A stretch of 64,000 bases of DNA from the NCBI GenBank assembly GCA_022578605.1, contig MU394131.1, positions 48,860 to 112,859 on the forward strand, in the 5' to 3' direction. Each line of letters begins with the position of its first letter. Position 1 is the stretch's first letter. A model generated the notes under the pieces. It did not search any database. It was not told the DNA's origin and saw nothing but the letters and a program-made list of their open reading frames with translations. Below are positions 23,015-34,871 of the stretch, one piece after another. Source of the stretch: Camillea tinctor (Eukaryota; Ascomycota; Sordariomycetes; Xylariales; Xylariaceae). Made by a program: the position numbers and the translations under genes.

Positions 23015-24258
23015 CTAATATACGGAAGGGCTAAGAGATTGGGTTTCATGGTGTTAGCATGTTTGGTGCGATGCAAGAGGTTATCCCTGTATGGTGGAAC
23101 GTACATTCATGTTGGCGGAGTGCTCGAAACGAAGCTATCGTGGGATCTCGAGACAGACTGGAAAGAGAGAGGAGGGGGAGAAGGAAAGGTGGCGGACCGA
23201 GTAGGGCAGGTTCGCTTTACATCGCAGAAGCAGAGGCGTTTAGATGGGGCATAAATAAGGATGAGCAATGGAGAAGCTCCGCACTGTATTGGTGATAACC
23301 GGTATCACACGGGATGGGTTTGGTTGGTTGTGCCTTGTGTGTTGTGTGTCGTGTTAGCGACGTCTTGTAAGAGGAAAATATGATAATGGAGATGAAGTTC
23401 AGTTCCCGAGAGAGAGAGAGAGACAGAGGACGACGATGTGACTTATAATTAGTAGCTGTACTTACACTAGTACGCTAACCTTAGGCAGTGTAAGGTACAT
23501 TTTGAAAGCTCGGGTACGTTAAAGCTACCTATCACAGGTACATGCATACGTAAACTTTAGGTACATAGGGTACAAAACTTAGGTCGCTAGTGCAGACTAA
23601 AGGTAGCATTACGTGGAGGTGGCCCGTCAGGTCAGCGCGGGTTGCTTACATAGGTGAACTTTGTGGCTGACGTGATTGCTCTTGGAACTCGGACTGCAGG
23701 TGGTCCGAGCACCTATTACCTAAGCCAATTACCCGTCACTTGTTACCTGTTACCCATTACTCCATTATTCCATTACTTACCCCTTTGCTTACAACCCTCT
23801 TGGACGATACAACATCTATGAGTACATCGTCATCCTATGTCACAGCTTCATGCTTAATTTATTTAATTATTAACTGATTCCTGAGGATCCATACGAGGAC
23901 TTCCATCTAGAAATTATCTAGCCTAGACGAAAAAAACCTTCTTTTCTGACTATAAGTTACTCCAATAAATTTCTTTGACCTACACAATCGTACCTAAACC
24001 AACATCATGGGGGCGATCAGTTAAAACCCGGGGCTTCTATAACTGCTCCTCCCCCTCCTGCTCATACATACACACCCCAACCACTCATTTATACTACGGC
24101 CTAATAGCCAGAGATGCCTGATGAATATAAATCATCACTATAGACTTCCTCCTGTGGTTCCCACACTTATTCACCCTCCCTCAGCTTCCCCCTTAACCTT
24201 CCACCCCCCCCCCCCCCCCCCCAACGGTAGTTCCTAGTATTCTCTCACCAATGCTCAT
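23015..24258. other. Upstream region of ERD2-type gene and 3' flank of the next minus gene
   Basis: About 1.2 kb. The part nearest 23015 is intron of the ERD2-type gene. GA repeats lie at 23408-23423 and a 19-bp poly-C run at 24204-24222. No further gene is supported, apart from the possible tiny ERD2 first exon. Confidence 0.5.
24204..24222. repeat. Poly-C homopolymer (19 bp)
   Basis: An uninterrupted C run lies just downstream of the stop codon of the minus-strand gene at 24259-25959. It is in its 3' flank, and its length is uncertain in any assembly. Confidence 0.85.
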
Positions 24259-25959
24259 CTATGATTTGGCGTCCGCTTCCTTAAAACGGACCCTCTTCTT
24301 CTCGCGTGATCCGGGTCCAGCCAAAGAAGAACGGACCTTGCGTCCATTGCGCTTCTCCGGGCCTGCATCGCCGCCTTGTGTTGCAGCAGCTTCACCCATT
24401 CCGATGTCCGTCATCTCGTGGTCTTCGTCCGGCGGCTCTGGTCCGTGACCGTTCGCGAGAGCATCTTTATTAGCCTCGTGGGCAGCAACGTCATGGCCAA
24501 GCTCGTCCGCCATGTTATCGCCGAAAAGATCGTCGTCGTCTTGCACAATATCTTCCCAATCTTCCGCAAGAACCTCGCCACCATTGTTGTTGTTGTTGTT
24601 GGTCTCAACGCTAGTTCCTTGGCTAGCTGACGAGGAACCAGAGGCTCCCTCCCTTTGGTGGTGTAATTCACCAGCATCTCTGCGTCTGTTCCAATCTTTC
24701 CAATCTATCTTCACACCGTTCGGAGAAATGTCAATGACAACGTAGTCTCTGTAAACATTACCCGTACCGTTAATCGTAGCATTGGGGTCCTTCTTCGTGG
24801 GAGCATTGTCTCTCATTAGTTCAGGGGCGGGAGGTTTTATCTCGATGTCCTTAGGCATATCAAGGATTCCCAGATCGCCAAATCTTCTCCATTGTGTCAA
24901 CGCCAGGAACGGTTCTGGGAAGTGTATCACTGGGAATTTATATGTCGGCGCGCTTGCGAGATCGACCCAGTTTTCCCACGATGATCCAGCCTTGTCTTCC
25001 CATCCTTGACGCATGAGATTCAGGAAGGCCCAGGTGCTTCTAGGTTTCGTGTCGGGATGGCCCGACGTGTCCATATCCTTGAGGCGCCAGAAGCTGGTTT
25101 CTCCCCTGCCTCTCCGCTGCAAGCAGCGCCAGAGTGCCCATGCCTGCTGGTTACTGCATGAGTTGAGGAAACCACTAACTTCGGCACGAAGCCTGATTTC
25201 ATTATTAGCACATCTCACACATGGCTTCATCATGAAATCGGTAGAGAGATGTGTCTCGATCGCACATTCGTTTTGCAATCTGGCCATCCACTTCCATAGG
25301 ATGGGCTCCGGCTCCATCTCAACGCCATCGATGCCCCCTTGCTCATCCAAAGAGGCTGTTCGGCAGACTTTGCAGAAGGGCACGTACAGTCTGAGCGTCC
25401 GGTAAGTCGCGTCCTCTACACGGCATTCCCAGTACAAATCAAAGTCTTCAGGCTTTATCGAGTCATACGTACGGATGACCTGTAGCTTGATATGGGGCTT
25501 GATGTTATTCCACGATTCGTGAAATCCGTCTCGAACCAGATGTAGCGCGCTTGAGTCCTTCTCATGGGAACCCTCCTCGGAACTCTCCTCAGAGTTCTCC
25601 TCAGAGTTTTCTTTGGGGTTCTCTTCAGATTTTTCCTCGGGCTTCTTCTCAGAGTTCACCTGGAAGCTAGAGCGTGAATTATTTTTAGCTTCGTACGCCT
25701 TCCTCGCGGCTAGCTCCAGCTCGGCCCTCTGTCTGGCCTTGGCATACCATTCAACGCCCTTCTTCAAGCAGCCGTCGCAAATGTGCTGGCTCTGAATCCA
25801 ATGCTCGGGAGGCCAGACAAAGTCGGGGCAGTAGATTCTTTCTCCGGTCGGGGCTACCTTTCCAAACCACTTATTTTGCTTGACATTTTCGCAGAAGGCG
25901 AAGAGGTAGCTGCCGTCGGTCTCACAGACCACGCAGTGGAGGCCCGTGACGTGGCACAT
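24259..25959 (-). CDS. Unidentified Cys-rich acidic protein with C-terminal RVRF motif
   Basis: I do not recognise the family. The open frame from the ATG at 25959 gives 566 residues. Four CXXC pairs (CVVC and CDGC in the first ~70 residues, CKVC and CVRC in the middle) suggest zinc-binding modules. Between them lies a Glu/Ser/Lys low-complexity region (repeats of the EENSEES type near 25565-25660), encoded by an imperfect 15-bp minisatellite. The middle is Trp-rich (several WXXW-type pairs). The C-terminal ~130 residues are disordered, with Asn and acidic runs, and end in a basic patch plus KKRVRF, which fits the RVxF protein phosphatase 1 docking consensus and a nuclear signal. The frame stays open a few codons upstream to an acceptor-like TTTATAG at 25970-25976 with a TACTAAC sequence before it, so a short 5' exon may be missing. 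Probably nuclear (inference). Confidence 0.75.
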   Translation of the reverse strand: MCHVTGLHCVVCETDGSYLFAFCENVKQNKWFGKVAPTGERIYCPDFVWPPEHWIQSQHICDGCLKKGVEWYAKARQRAELELAARKAYEAKNNSRSSFQVNSEKKPEEKSEENPKENSEENSEESSEEGSHEKDSSALHLVRDGFHESWNNIKPHIKLQVIRTYDSIKPEDFDLYWECRVEDATYRTLRLYVPFCKVCRTASLDEQGGIDGVEMEPEPILWKWMARLQNECAIETHLSTDFMMKPCVRCANNEIRLRAEVSGFLNSCSNQQAWALWRCLQRRGRGETSFWRLKDMDTSGHPDTKPRSTWAFLNLMRQGWEDKAGSSWENWVDLASAPTYKFPVIHFPEPFLALTQWRRFGDLGILDMPKDIEIKPPAPELMRDNAPTKKDPNATINGTGNVYRDYVVIDISPNGVKIDWKDWNRRRDAGELHHQREGASGSSSASQGTSVETNNNNNNGGEVLAEDWEDIVQDDDDLFGDNMADELGHDVAAHEANKDALANGHGPEPPDEDHEMTDIGMGEAAATQGGDAGPEKRNGRKVRSSLAGPGSREKKRVRFKEADAKS

Positions 25960-28900
25960 GTCGGACAATCCTATAAATCAACACCTCCTATACTAACAGA
26001 TGCCGTTAGTATACTTTTTTTGATAGTTAGGATAGCTTGAATCTAAAGGTGTAGTCCCCGCAGGATTTCTATACTCCAGAGAGAAGCCTACCTCCAATAT
26101 ATAGCTAGGTGTTTGAGTAGATTCCCCCTGGACTCAAAGGGTAAGGGTTGGGTGTAAATTCTAACGGTGGGGTATATATTGCTGGTTTGTCATAGTAAGC
26201 CTCTCGTATTTATTCTAACGCATTAAATAAGTCGATATAGTAGATATACACTTACTCAAGTAACTTCAAATACCTAGGCCCTCTCTACTCCAAACCCGAG
26301 CCTTGTAGTCTAAACTATCAACTTGTCGATGGTTGAACTAAGATTTCTCTCAAGTCAGTGTCTGCTCAGAATGCTCAGTAGTTCAAAGGGATAAGTGAAG
26401 CCGGTAAGGGTGACCAAGCTCACATGGGAGTGGAAAGAGAAGACATACTTACCACCTACTTTATATGATACGTAAACACCCTTCTTGTCAGCAATTTATC
26501 AATAATTTCCTCTTGGGGACTTACGCTGCCGGCACAAAGGTGACGTGAAAGTAGGTGTACTAGCCTATGGCTATATGGTAGAAAGTACACGAGGTATTCT
26601 ATGTTCACAAGGTAGGAGCGAGGATGTTGACGTGCTTTGGAGGGGGCGATAACTGGTCAACCACCCACAAAAATATTGGCTGCGCACTCGTACAGAGTGT
26701 GCCAGGAGTGTTGAGAGTACAGAAATATTCTTTTTTTTCTTTTGGTTTTCTCTTTCGTCTCTTGAGCGAGAGGTAGGGTGAATGGAAAGAAGATATGAGT
26801 ACAGGGCAACAGTGAATGTGGTGGTGTCCGCAAGATGAATAGTAGAAGTGAAGGTCCGCGTAGAAAGGCAAGAGGTAGGTAGGGCAAGTGAAAACACGCA
26901 CGCGGGGCAGATTTGTTTCTGTTGTAGCCGTCGCCACAGGAAATTCGTGTAGGCTAGGTACAAAGGGTGCGTGAGTTTCTATGCCGAGACGAGGGGCAGT
27001 TGTTGGTGATTGTTTATGTAGGTAGCTGAGATGTCGGTACGTGAATATTGGTTGTTGTCGAGAAGGTGGATTTGGGAGAAAAGAATATGGGGAGAGGAAG
27101 CGAGTGTATGGCATACACTGTTGTCACAGTATGTTCTGTCTGTGTAGGCAAAGGGGAAGACTAGCCTGTTGGATGGCGCTGCTAGTGAATTCCACAGAAC
27201 ACTACATTACATACATATGGGTTGTTGTGTTGGTAGCATGGTGAGAAGGAAAAAGAAGAAAGGGAAGAAAGGCAGGCAGTCACTTAGGACAAATAGTGGG
27301 ATGTTACTGGACCGACTAGGCTGAACTGAGGGGATAATAACAATGAAGGCAGCGTCTAGCACCTACGAGGAAGATATAGCATCGGTTAGGGAAGAACGAT
27401 TTGTTTGAGTATAAGGTAGGCACGTACATATGTATCATGTTGTTTTTGCTACTTTATGTAGAGGCTTAAGTATATATATATATGTTTGGGCATGGTAGAA
27501 AGGAGCATTGGAGGTATATACTAAGACAGTTAGGTATGTATTCTCCCCTTTAAAGGTACATGGGTTGGGACTGGGGAAGAAAGGGGTATATCAAGAGCTT
27601 ACTGCAAGTTTCTTTAAAACATTTAAAATGTCATGGACAATATGAGAGGGTCCCTTGGTATTTCCTATATTGTTGGTACTTAGGTTATAGTATTATACCA
27701 TACTCTCCCTCCTATTCCTCTCATCTCTCCCTCTCACCTGCTTCCCCTACACCTATCAGCTTCACCATCTGCTTTAAAGTCACCTGCTGGGCATTCCGCT
27801 TGATCTGTGATGTTGAGCAGTCTTTTCCGAGCTCATCTAATCAGTCATGTATAAATAAGCTGTTGCGTACATCATATACGAACTAATTGCCAAAGGGCAA
27901 TTAGCGTTCATTTTCGCCATATAAGCAGTTGACAATACTTATTCAGAGTAATGCTAGATTAAATACAACCGTGAAGCTCGAGAGGGGATCTAGTTAGTAT
28001 TTAAGGGCTCTAAATAATTATTCCTCACCTCATACAAAATTATAATTCCATATAAAGCCCTATAGGCTCTTAAACACACACAAAGCTCAAGGCACAATAG
28101 AATCTCTTGCCGTGCTATTAAGCTATATATATGTGTGTGATGAAAAAGGAAAACAATGGATGCTGAACTAAAAGGGGGAAGTAATACACCTAGGGCCTGT
28201 CAAGTCACCCCATAACATGACGTTCCATATGCTTACATACCAGCATGCTTCATTGGCTATTATATTTCCATATATGCTTTTTGGTTGACCATTTTGTTTG
28301 AAAAAAAAATGAATGGCTATCAACTTATAAAGGAAAATAATGTGATATTTCATTTAAGGAAAGGAGGGGCATTAGAAACCCACAACATTAAGCACGTTTA
28401 AATGAGGTTTTCACCTAGGTTAGACCGAAGGAAAAGATGTTCACATATTCACTACTCCGTATTAAAAATATAACTACAGCTATAAATTCTAAATAATATC
28501 ATTTAAGGCTGCAACCCTCTTTTTTTATTTAACTATTATTTTGTTAATATTATTAAATATAGCATGATAAACATCACTTTATTTTATAGCAAAACAAAGG
28601 AAATTTGCCAGTCACATATTGGCAGCAAAACTATCACTACCTATTTTCAATATAAGGCACAAGTTTAAACAAATACCTACCTAGGCATACATTGCAAATA
28701 GATACATAGATACACAACCATGGAGGTATCTACTTTGTGTTGTATTATGTGGGAAGGTATGAAGAGAATTTATTACTAAATATATACAGCTGGTACCACC
28801 TGCCATTAGTTCCCCATGTGTCAGCCTGTCTAGATGGGACAGGTGGGCATGGAATGGAAGCACTTTAAAGTTGGTCAAGCCACACAAGTGACGCTGTGTA

Positions 28901-29160
28901 CCTAGGTAGGTGGTTTAATTGTGCTTTAATTGTGGCGCGACCAAGACGCGTTCAACACGGATTCCATCAATTGGAAATATACAGAAGTCAACCCAATGCA
29001 ACAAATTATAACACCGAATATGGATTCTGAGTGATACGAGTCGCCTAGAAACCAGGAAGAAAGAAGTAGGAATCTGCGCAATGGCTGCCAGTCAGTATCA
29101 ATTCCCCCCCCAAGCCAGAGACTCTGGCTAATTAGAAAACAATCAGGTCGCGAGGAACGC
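25960..29160. other. Intergenic region, CT-rich promoter side and AT-rich centre
   Basis: 3.2 kb between divergent genes. Read on minus, 26550-27100 is pyrimidine-rich and likely belongs to the promoter or leader of the Cys-rich gene. 27890-28680 is clearly more AT-rich than its surroundings, with poly-T and TTAATATTATT-like runs, and may be an old mutated repeat. Open frames here have no domains. No RNA gene was recognised. Confidence 0.5.
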
Positions 29161-31372
29161 ATGCAACAGCGCATGCGCGGTGCTGGGTATGTGCTGATTC
29201 GAGCTCGTCTATATTAGATGTAGATGTAGATATAGAAATAGAGATTAACCATGTTGCAGTCGCCATGAAGTCGCCGCAGACTCGTTCGATTTCGTCATTC
29301 CCGGCGCCGCACCTGAACCCTCGTCCGAGCCCGAACCGGAAACCTCCCCGTCAGAAGCTCCAACACGATCGGAACCTAATACCTCCGCAAAACGAAGGCG
29401 TTTGAGCCCTGACTCTGGTCTCCCCGTACCGAATCCCCACTCTAGTGTTGCGAGGGCGTTTTCGAGGTTAGACGTTTCCAAGTCAGATCCATACGATGCT
29501 TTAGAAGACGAAGTCCTCGAAGACGCCCCGGACATACAACCCCAGACGAGCCCCGCCGATATAGTTCTCGAAGATGCGCCAGAACTACAGCCAGAACCAC
29601 TACCAGAACCGCAGCTAGCTATGAGCTCAGCTATCAAGGTGCAGCCATTCAGTCAGAGTGCGCTACAGTCGCCACCATCCGTGGGGCAGCGACCGACGTC
29701 ACGGAGCTCCATAGTCGGCCCTATGATAGAAGAAGTGACAGAAAGCCCTGCAGCAGCGCCTGGGAGCGGACATAGGCGTCGGATTAGGATAACCGATACC
29801 ACGACGCGGAGCGCAAAGCTACAGAAAGCTGTCTTAGATGAGGAGAATGCCTTTACTGCCGAATTTACGACATCCTCTCCCCTAGCTAGGAAAACGCGAA
29901 TGAGTGCTGCGACCTCGGGCGCTGCTTCAGCACGGTCGACAAGGTCGGGCTCAAGGCAAATTCGTGAATCGCCTATCGAAGAAGAAGAGATAGTGGAATC
30001 ATCACCGATAGCCCGCCGGTCACGCAAGAGCGATAGTTCCCCAATAAATAGTTCAGCACGATCTACCCGAAGTCAAAATCGCCCAAGTGTCCCCAACGCA
30101 TCCGCAGAAGAAGATGAACTGGTATCCCCGACTCTCGGGGCTACAAGCACTAGAAATACTAGGAAACCGAAACCCAAAGCAAAGAAGCCTGAGCCGGAAC
30201 CAGAACCGGAACCGGAACTAGAACCAGAGCTAGAGCCGGAGCCAGAGCCACCCGAGGTCGAAGAGGAACCACAAGATGAGGCAGACGGCGAGGAAGCGGA
30301 AGAAGCGGAGGAAGTCGATGTGCACGAGGCTGCTCGGCGTATTGGCCGGAAACGCCCCCGAGTTAGCCCACCGAGGGAAGAATCACCAGAACTACATTCG
30401 CAGCTAATCGAGCAGAAACGGCCAGCCAAGAAACATCAAAGAAAACGACCAAATGATACACCAGCGAAACAGGCGCAACCGAAACCTCGGAAAGAGAGGG
30501 CCAAACCGACCGCAAGGAAACGAAAGAGTGACGGGGAAGCCATTCCGATTACTGTACAGAGATATACTAAGCGCACAATTCACAACGAAGACGACACGGA
30601 CGAAGATATCCTCAATGCTGACATTCCATTCGCCAACCGCAGCGGGGTAAATGTAATAGATGTACTGTCGCAAATATGCGATGAAGTAATCGAGGGCAGC
30701 CTAGAATCCGTCCATGAGGCTGCTGTCAATGCCAAAGATGCTGGCGTGAAGAAAGAGTTCCGGACGAAACTCCGGGCTCTCGAAGCATTCCAGGAAGAAC
30801 TACGGACACGACTTTTAGAGCACGTGAGTTGGAGGCTAGATATGTCACCTATGCTTGAACATTGCTAATTGCGTTGTTGTATATAGACAATTGCGCTGGA
30901 TACGATGCACGCACTTAAGAAGAGGGTGCGGTCTGTCCAGAAGGAGAAACTTGCTCTCCGGACTGAGATCTTACGGATCCGTGCTGAAAGGGAGCAAGTC
31001 GGGCTCAAGATGGATGCAGTGAGGACCCGACATGAGACAGCAAATGAGGAAATAATGGTAATATACCTTCTCTGAGATAACACTATGTGGTTTTTTTTTT
31101 TTTTTGGTTTTTCTTGACTAACAATCTACTAGCATCAACTTGGCCTCTCTTCAGCCATGGATGACATAGAATTAGCGATTGAGAACGGGAAGCAGGCACC
31201 GGAGTTGAACCCGAAAGAGCAGAAGGTAGCTGAAATAGCGAACCTAGAGCTGTTGATATCTAAAGTGGCCGGACAAGCCAGTGACGTTGGTGACGGGGGC
31301 GGGAACTTGAAGCAGATCAAGGACTTCAATGCCTTTCTTGAGCGTGCAGCTGCTGCTCTTGAGGGGAGATGA
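29161..31372 (+). CDS. AME1: Inner kinetochore subunit Ame1 / CENP-U
   Basis: Ame1/CENP-U is a subunit of the COMA part of the constitutive centromere network. It pairs with Okp1/CENP-Q and recruits the Mis12 complex. Exons: 29161-29186, 29260-30823, 30887-31057 and 31133-31372, 666 residues. The 26-bp first exon gives MQQRMRGAGRHE; RMRGAG parallels the RLRGS near the start of yeast Ame1, the Mis12-binding motif. Its intron has GTATGT, a GATTAAC branch and a TTGCAG end. The middle ~400 residues are disordered, with Pro-Glu repeats near 30187-30250 and basic patches. The C-terminal ~200 residues match Ame1: VNVIDVLSQICDEVIEG, a Phe/Leu helix ending LEAFQEELRTRLLEH, a long coiled coil across exons 2-3, and a final helix with FNAFLERAAAAL. 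Assignment rests on this pattern and not on a database search. Confidence 0.88.
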
Positions 31373-32988
31373 TGGGGAGAAAAGTGATACCATACTGCAT
31401 ACTAGAAAAGCTTGCCATGCTTTGTCGAAGCTATCCTGGACTCGGCACGAGAGCACGAGGTAACAAATATAACGACCCCTGAATGAGTATAAAAAACAGG
31501 ACAAGAGTTCCTGATGAACGGCTTAACGAGATGGTAATACCTATCGGTCTCCCTACGGTGAAATAAGCTCACCTAGTGCGTAAGCTAGTATAACAAACGT
31601 CAAAACGGCGGACTGAAATCTCATTTGTGGTCAACCTCGTGGTTACGAAGATAGGTCCAGAGATTATCTAAGGGGCTCACTTCTCTTCTTTTCGGCATTG
31701 TTGTATTCTGAATGCGGCACATACATGGCGTGACGGGGAGGCATAATAATATGACTTCACGAGAGCTTTTCATTCCTACCTTACACACATATATTAGGCT
31801 ATGATAGGGTAGAATGCGGATTTCCGCGTCGCCAGTTTACGCCGCACATGCACATTACCTGTGGACATACACGACCCCTGACTATCTACTATTCAACGCT
31901 TCATAGGGCTAAAGGCCCGTCATTTACTAGGTAGGGGGGAGCAGCTGGGGCTGAGGGTCTTGTCCTGTGGCACAACATGTGTAAACGCCACTTAAATGGA
32001 GTATGGGGCACTCCAGCTGGGCTTAGTTGGACTTAACGATCGACCAAGATCGTCCGCTAATACCTACAGCGGAAAGCGGCACTGAATATCAATGGGTACC
32101 TAGGTATGGGAGCTAATTATGTAACCAACTAACAGCTATCACCACGCTGAGCTATACTGTAAGCTCAGTAATTGACTAACTAGGATATTAGCATTATCCT
32201 ATACACACAAAATAAATCTCGAGCTGTCTGTTTTTTCTTCTTCTCATGATGCTGAACAAGAAGAGATTAGAGCCCGGAAGATAAAATCCTATCTCGGCAC
32301 CTCATTTCACTAACCAAGACTCTAGAGCTATAAAAGGACTATAAAGCGACATTGGCCCCTGCTAGCTGAGTCTAGCTTACAAAAGGGAAGAGAAAAAGCA
32401 GAGAGCACGGGGGGAATCTACACTTCTCTCTCGTCCCGTAGCCGAAGCGAAAGAATGACAAGCAGAATTGGGCGATTCCAGCCCCGTCTCGTAGGCCGAA
32501 AACTGTAGCTGTGCCGCAGGCTCGAACCTAATCTGGGTATGGCTGGTGAGATTCCATCCGCTTGGCCTGCTTGGCGAAGAGGGTAAAAAGTGAAAAAGAA
32601 CAAGACCTGAAAATCCACCGGGTGCCTGCTAGTTATTTTGCACAGCCAGCGCATGCATACTATATGATGGAGGCAAGCCAAGTAGTGTTGTCTTGGTCTT
32701 GGTCTTGGAGAGAGGGGGGTATATGAGTATGACTCTTCCCCCCCCTTTCGTTAGCTGGAATTACAATCTTTAAACTCTTTCGACCATTTCGCTATCTCGT
32801 CTCCCGACTCGACTCTTCGCATCGCAAAGTAAAAGGGGTAGTGATTATCACAGGTCTGTAACAGATAACAAGGGGGAAAAACCACCGATATAGTATACTG
32901 CATACATAGGTTACCTACCTACTTCTCTACGGAACCCACCCGAACAACAATACACACGACTCAACTCGCTATTCGCATCACCACCGCC
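31373..32988. other. Intergenic region without supported gene
   Basis: 1.6 kb between AME1 and the membrane-protein gene, both on plus. The last ~250 bp before 32989 are CT-rich and typical of a fungal leader. CCTAGGTA-type palindromes occur near 32098. No gene or RNA seen. Confidence 0.6.
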
Positions 32989-33876
32989 ATGGCCATCCAC
33001 GATTACCCCTACAAGAAGGGGATCAACCTCACCGCCTGGATACTACAGATCATTGTCTGCCTGATCCTGATGGGCGCGTCGGCATGGCTGCTATCCGTCA
33101 TCGACTCGGGGGACATCGACAGCATCCTGGGTGAATACGATGGCCTCTTCACGTACGCGCGAACCCCCTTCCCAGTCCCTGAACCACCGCCTTCTCCCTC
33201 CTTCGTCCCAATCCATCTATCTAGGATAGGGGGACGAGGATGGGAGTGCGTGAAGGGGAAGGAATAGTGTTTCCAAGTAAAGCAACAGCGGACTAACATA
33301 AAAACGCGTTTCCAGTGCTGCGGCCGGCCTCCAAATCGGCATCACCGCGCTGACCATTGTCTTCGACATCGTGGAGATGGTGCTCATCGGCCGCAAGCGC
33401 ATGCCGCCGGGCCTGTACCTCTCGTCCGCGTGCATCAAGACGGCCATCTGGGGGGTCATCTTCGTGCTGAACCTGATCGGCCTGTCCATTCTGTCCATTA
33501 TCCTGAGCGGCATCCTGCTGTGCGTATACACCCTCTCCTCATACCCCTTTCCCCCTTTTCCTTACCTAGCATTTGATAATAATAAACAATAACACTAACA
33601 TGAAAAAAAAACAGCGTAACCTCCCTCCTCCAGCTCATACACGGCGCCCGCATCATGCACCGCAAGCGCAAGGGCACCCTCCAAGGCGGTGGTGCCTACA
33701 CCCCTGCCAACGCGAATAACCCGGCTGGCTACGCCGAGGCCGGGTACGGCGCGGGGTACGGCGTCCAGAGCACTGAGTACAAGGCACAGTCCCCGCAGCC
33801 GCCGGCTTACGACCCCGCGTTCCACCAGCCCCAGCAGGGGGCGGGTTCGTATGAGTTGGATAGTCGGGCTCGTTGA
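32989..33876 (+). CDS. Four-helix membrane protein (MARVEL-like), 209 aa
   Basis: Exons 32989-33152, 33316-33519 and 33615-33876 (donors GTACGC and GTGCGT, acceptors TTCCAG and AACAG) join in phase to 209 residues. Hydrophobic segments: residues about 13-40 (ILQIIVCLILMG), 56-80 (GLQIGITALTIVF) and a long pair around 95-140 (AIWGVIFVLNLIGL then SILSIILSGILL). This gives about four membrane helices, followed by a basic stop HRKRKG and a cytosolic tail rich in Tyr, Gly, Pro and Gln. The layout resembles fungal MARVEL-domain plasma membrane proteins, but no diagnostic residue allows firm assignment. Short N-terminus and no cleavable signal. Function unknown. Confidence 0.82.
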
Positions 33877-34767
33877 GTCAGTGGGTGAGTGAGTGGGGAT
33901 GGGAGGACATGAGCATGAACCCTTTTTTTTTTTTTGGGGACGGAGATAGATGGAAAAAATAATTAATGAAATATAATGGGATAAGTAACATCTCGATTAT
34001 GTTTGTCTTTTTAATGGGTTGTGTACAGGCCGTGGTGGTACCTATGAGATCGATGTTTGTTATAGGGAGCCGGCGAGGAGGGTGGGGTTTGCGCGGTCCG
34101 TCATTATGCGCCCATCCGTTGGATATTGTTGTTATTGTTTTTCTGTCATGATTACTGAAGTTTGATACCCCGTTACGAAATACCTACCTGGTTGGCATGC
34201 ATCTTGATATTATTATCTCTTCATCACAAGTGAAACGAAACGAAATAGGATCGGGTGGATGGTTTAAATTAACGAGTTATGCACAGGCGAAAATATATAC
34301 CGAATAAACCTGTGTATACCTCCTGGTGTAGATGGGTAGGTAGGTACTACCTAGACCGTGATGTATTAACCGAAGGAGGATCGACGACATAGCTTGATAA
34401 TATTCATGGGGTTAGCTGGGGGGAGGGGAGGTTGGGGTAAAGGAGAGGCGAAGGGGAAGGGGAAGCAGAAGATAAATATGGTTGGCTTTATAGTACGATG
34501 CGCAAGAGACAAGCTTCTTCTCGTGTCCTACCTAATACGGATGCCGTGCTTAGGGGTTACAGACCGTGGGATTGTTATTGGATAGTAGGTGTGTAGGTGT
34601 AGTTTAAGTACCCAGGTACATAGTTCCATTTTCGGGGTATTTCTGTACCACACTAATATGTAGGTACAATGGATATATACACAGCACTGCCCTATGTATG
34701 TACGTTATATGTACGAAAAGCAGTGTGGTCCCCTGTACCCAGGTAGTTACGTAGGGAGGTATACGTA
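33877..34767. other. Intergenic flank left of the AT-rich element
   Basis: 0.9 kb after the membrane-protein gene, with normal base composition up to the sharp boundary at 34768. Several GTAGGTAC-type palindromes. No gene supported. Confidence 0.6.
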
Positions 34768-34871
34768 CACTCGTTTCGAAACAATAAGTCGCGCCTCACA
34801 ATTTTTTTTTACTTACATATATACAATTTTTTTAACACGCGCAACACGCGCATTTTTTACACTTTTAACTT
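34768..34871 (+). repeat. Left terminal inverted repeat (104 bp)
   Basis: Begins CACTCGTTTCGAAACAATAA and pairs with the reverse complement of 39962-40065. It contains a subterminal doubled motif AACACGCGC, one of the few GC-containing patches, which is identical at both ends. Confidence 0.88.

Noticed and set aside
26571..27114. Overlapping minus-strand frames upstream of the Cys-rich gene
   Set aside because: Pyrimidine-rich composition and lack of domains fit a promoter or leader, not coding sequence.
32440..32560. Second tRNA-like B box on minus
   Set aside because: Flanking stems do not pair; no cloverleaf can be drawn.
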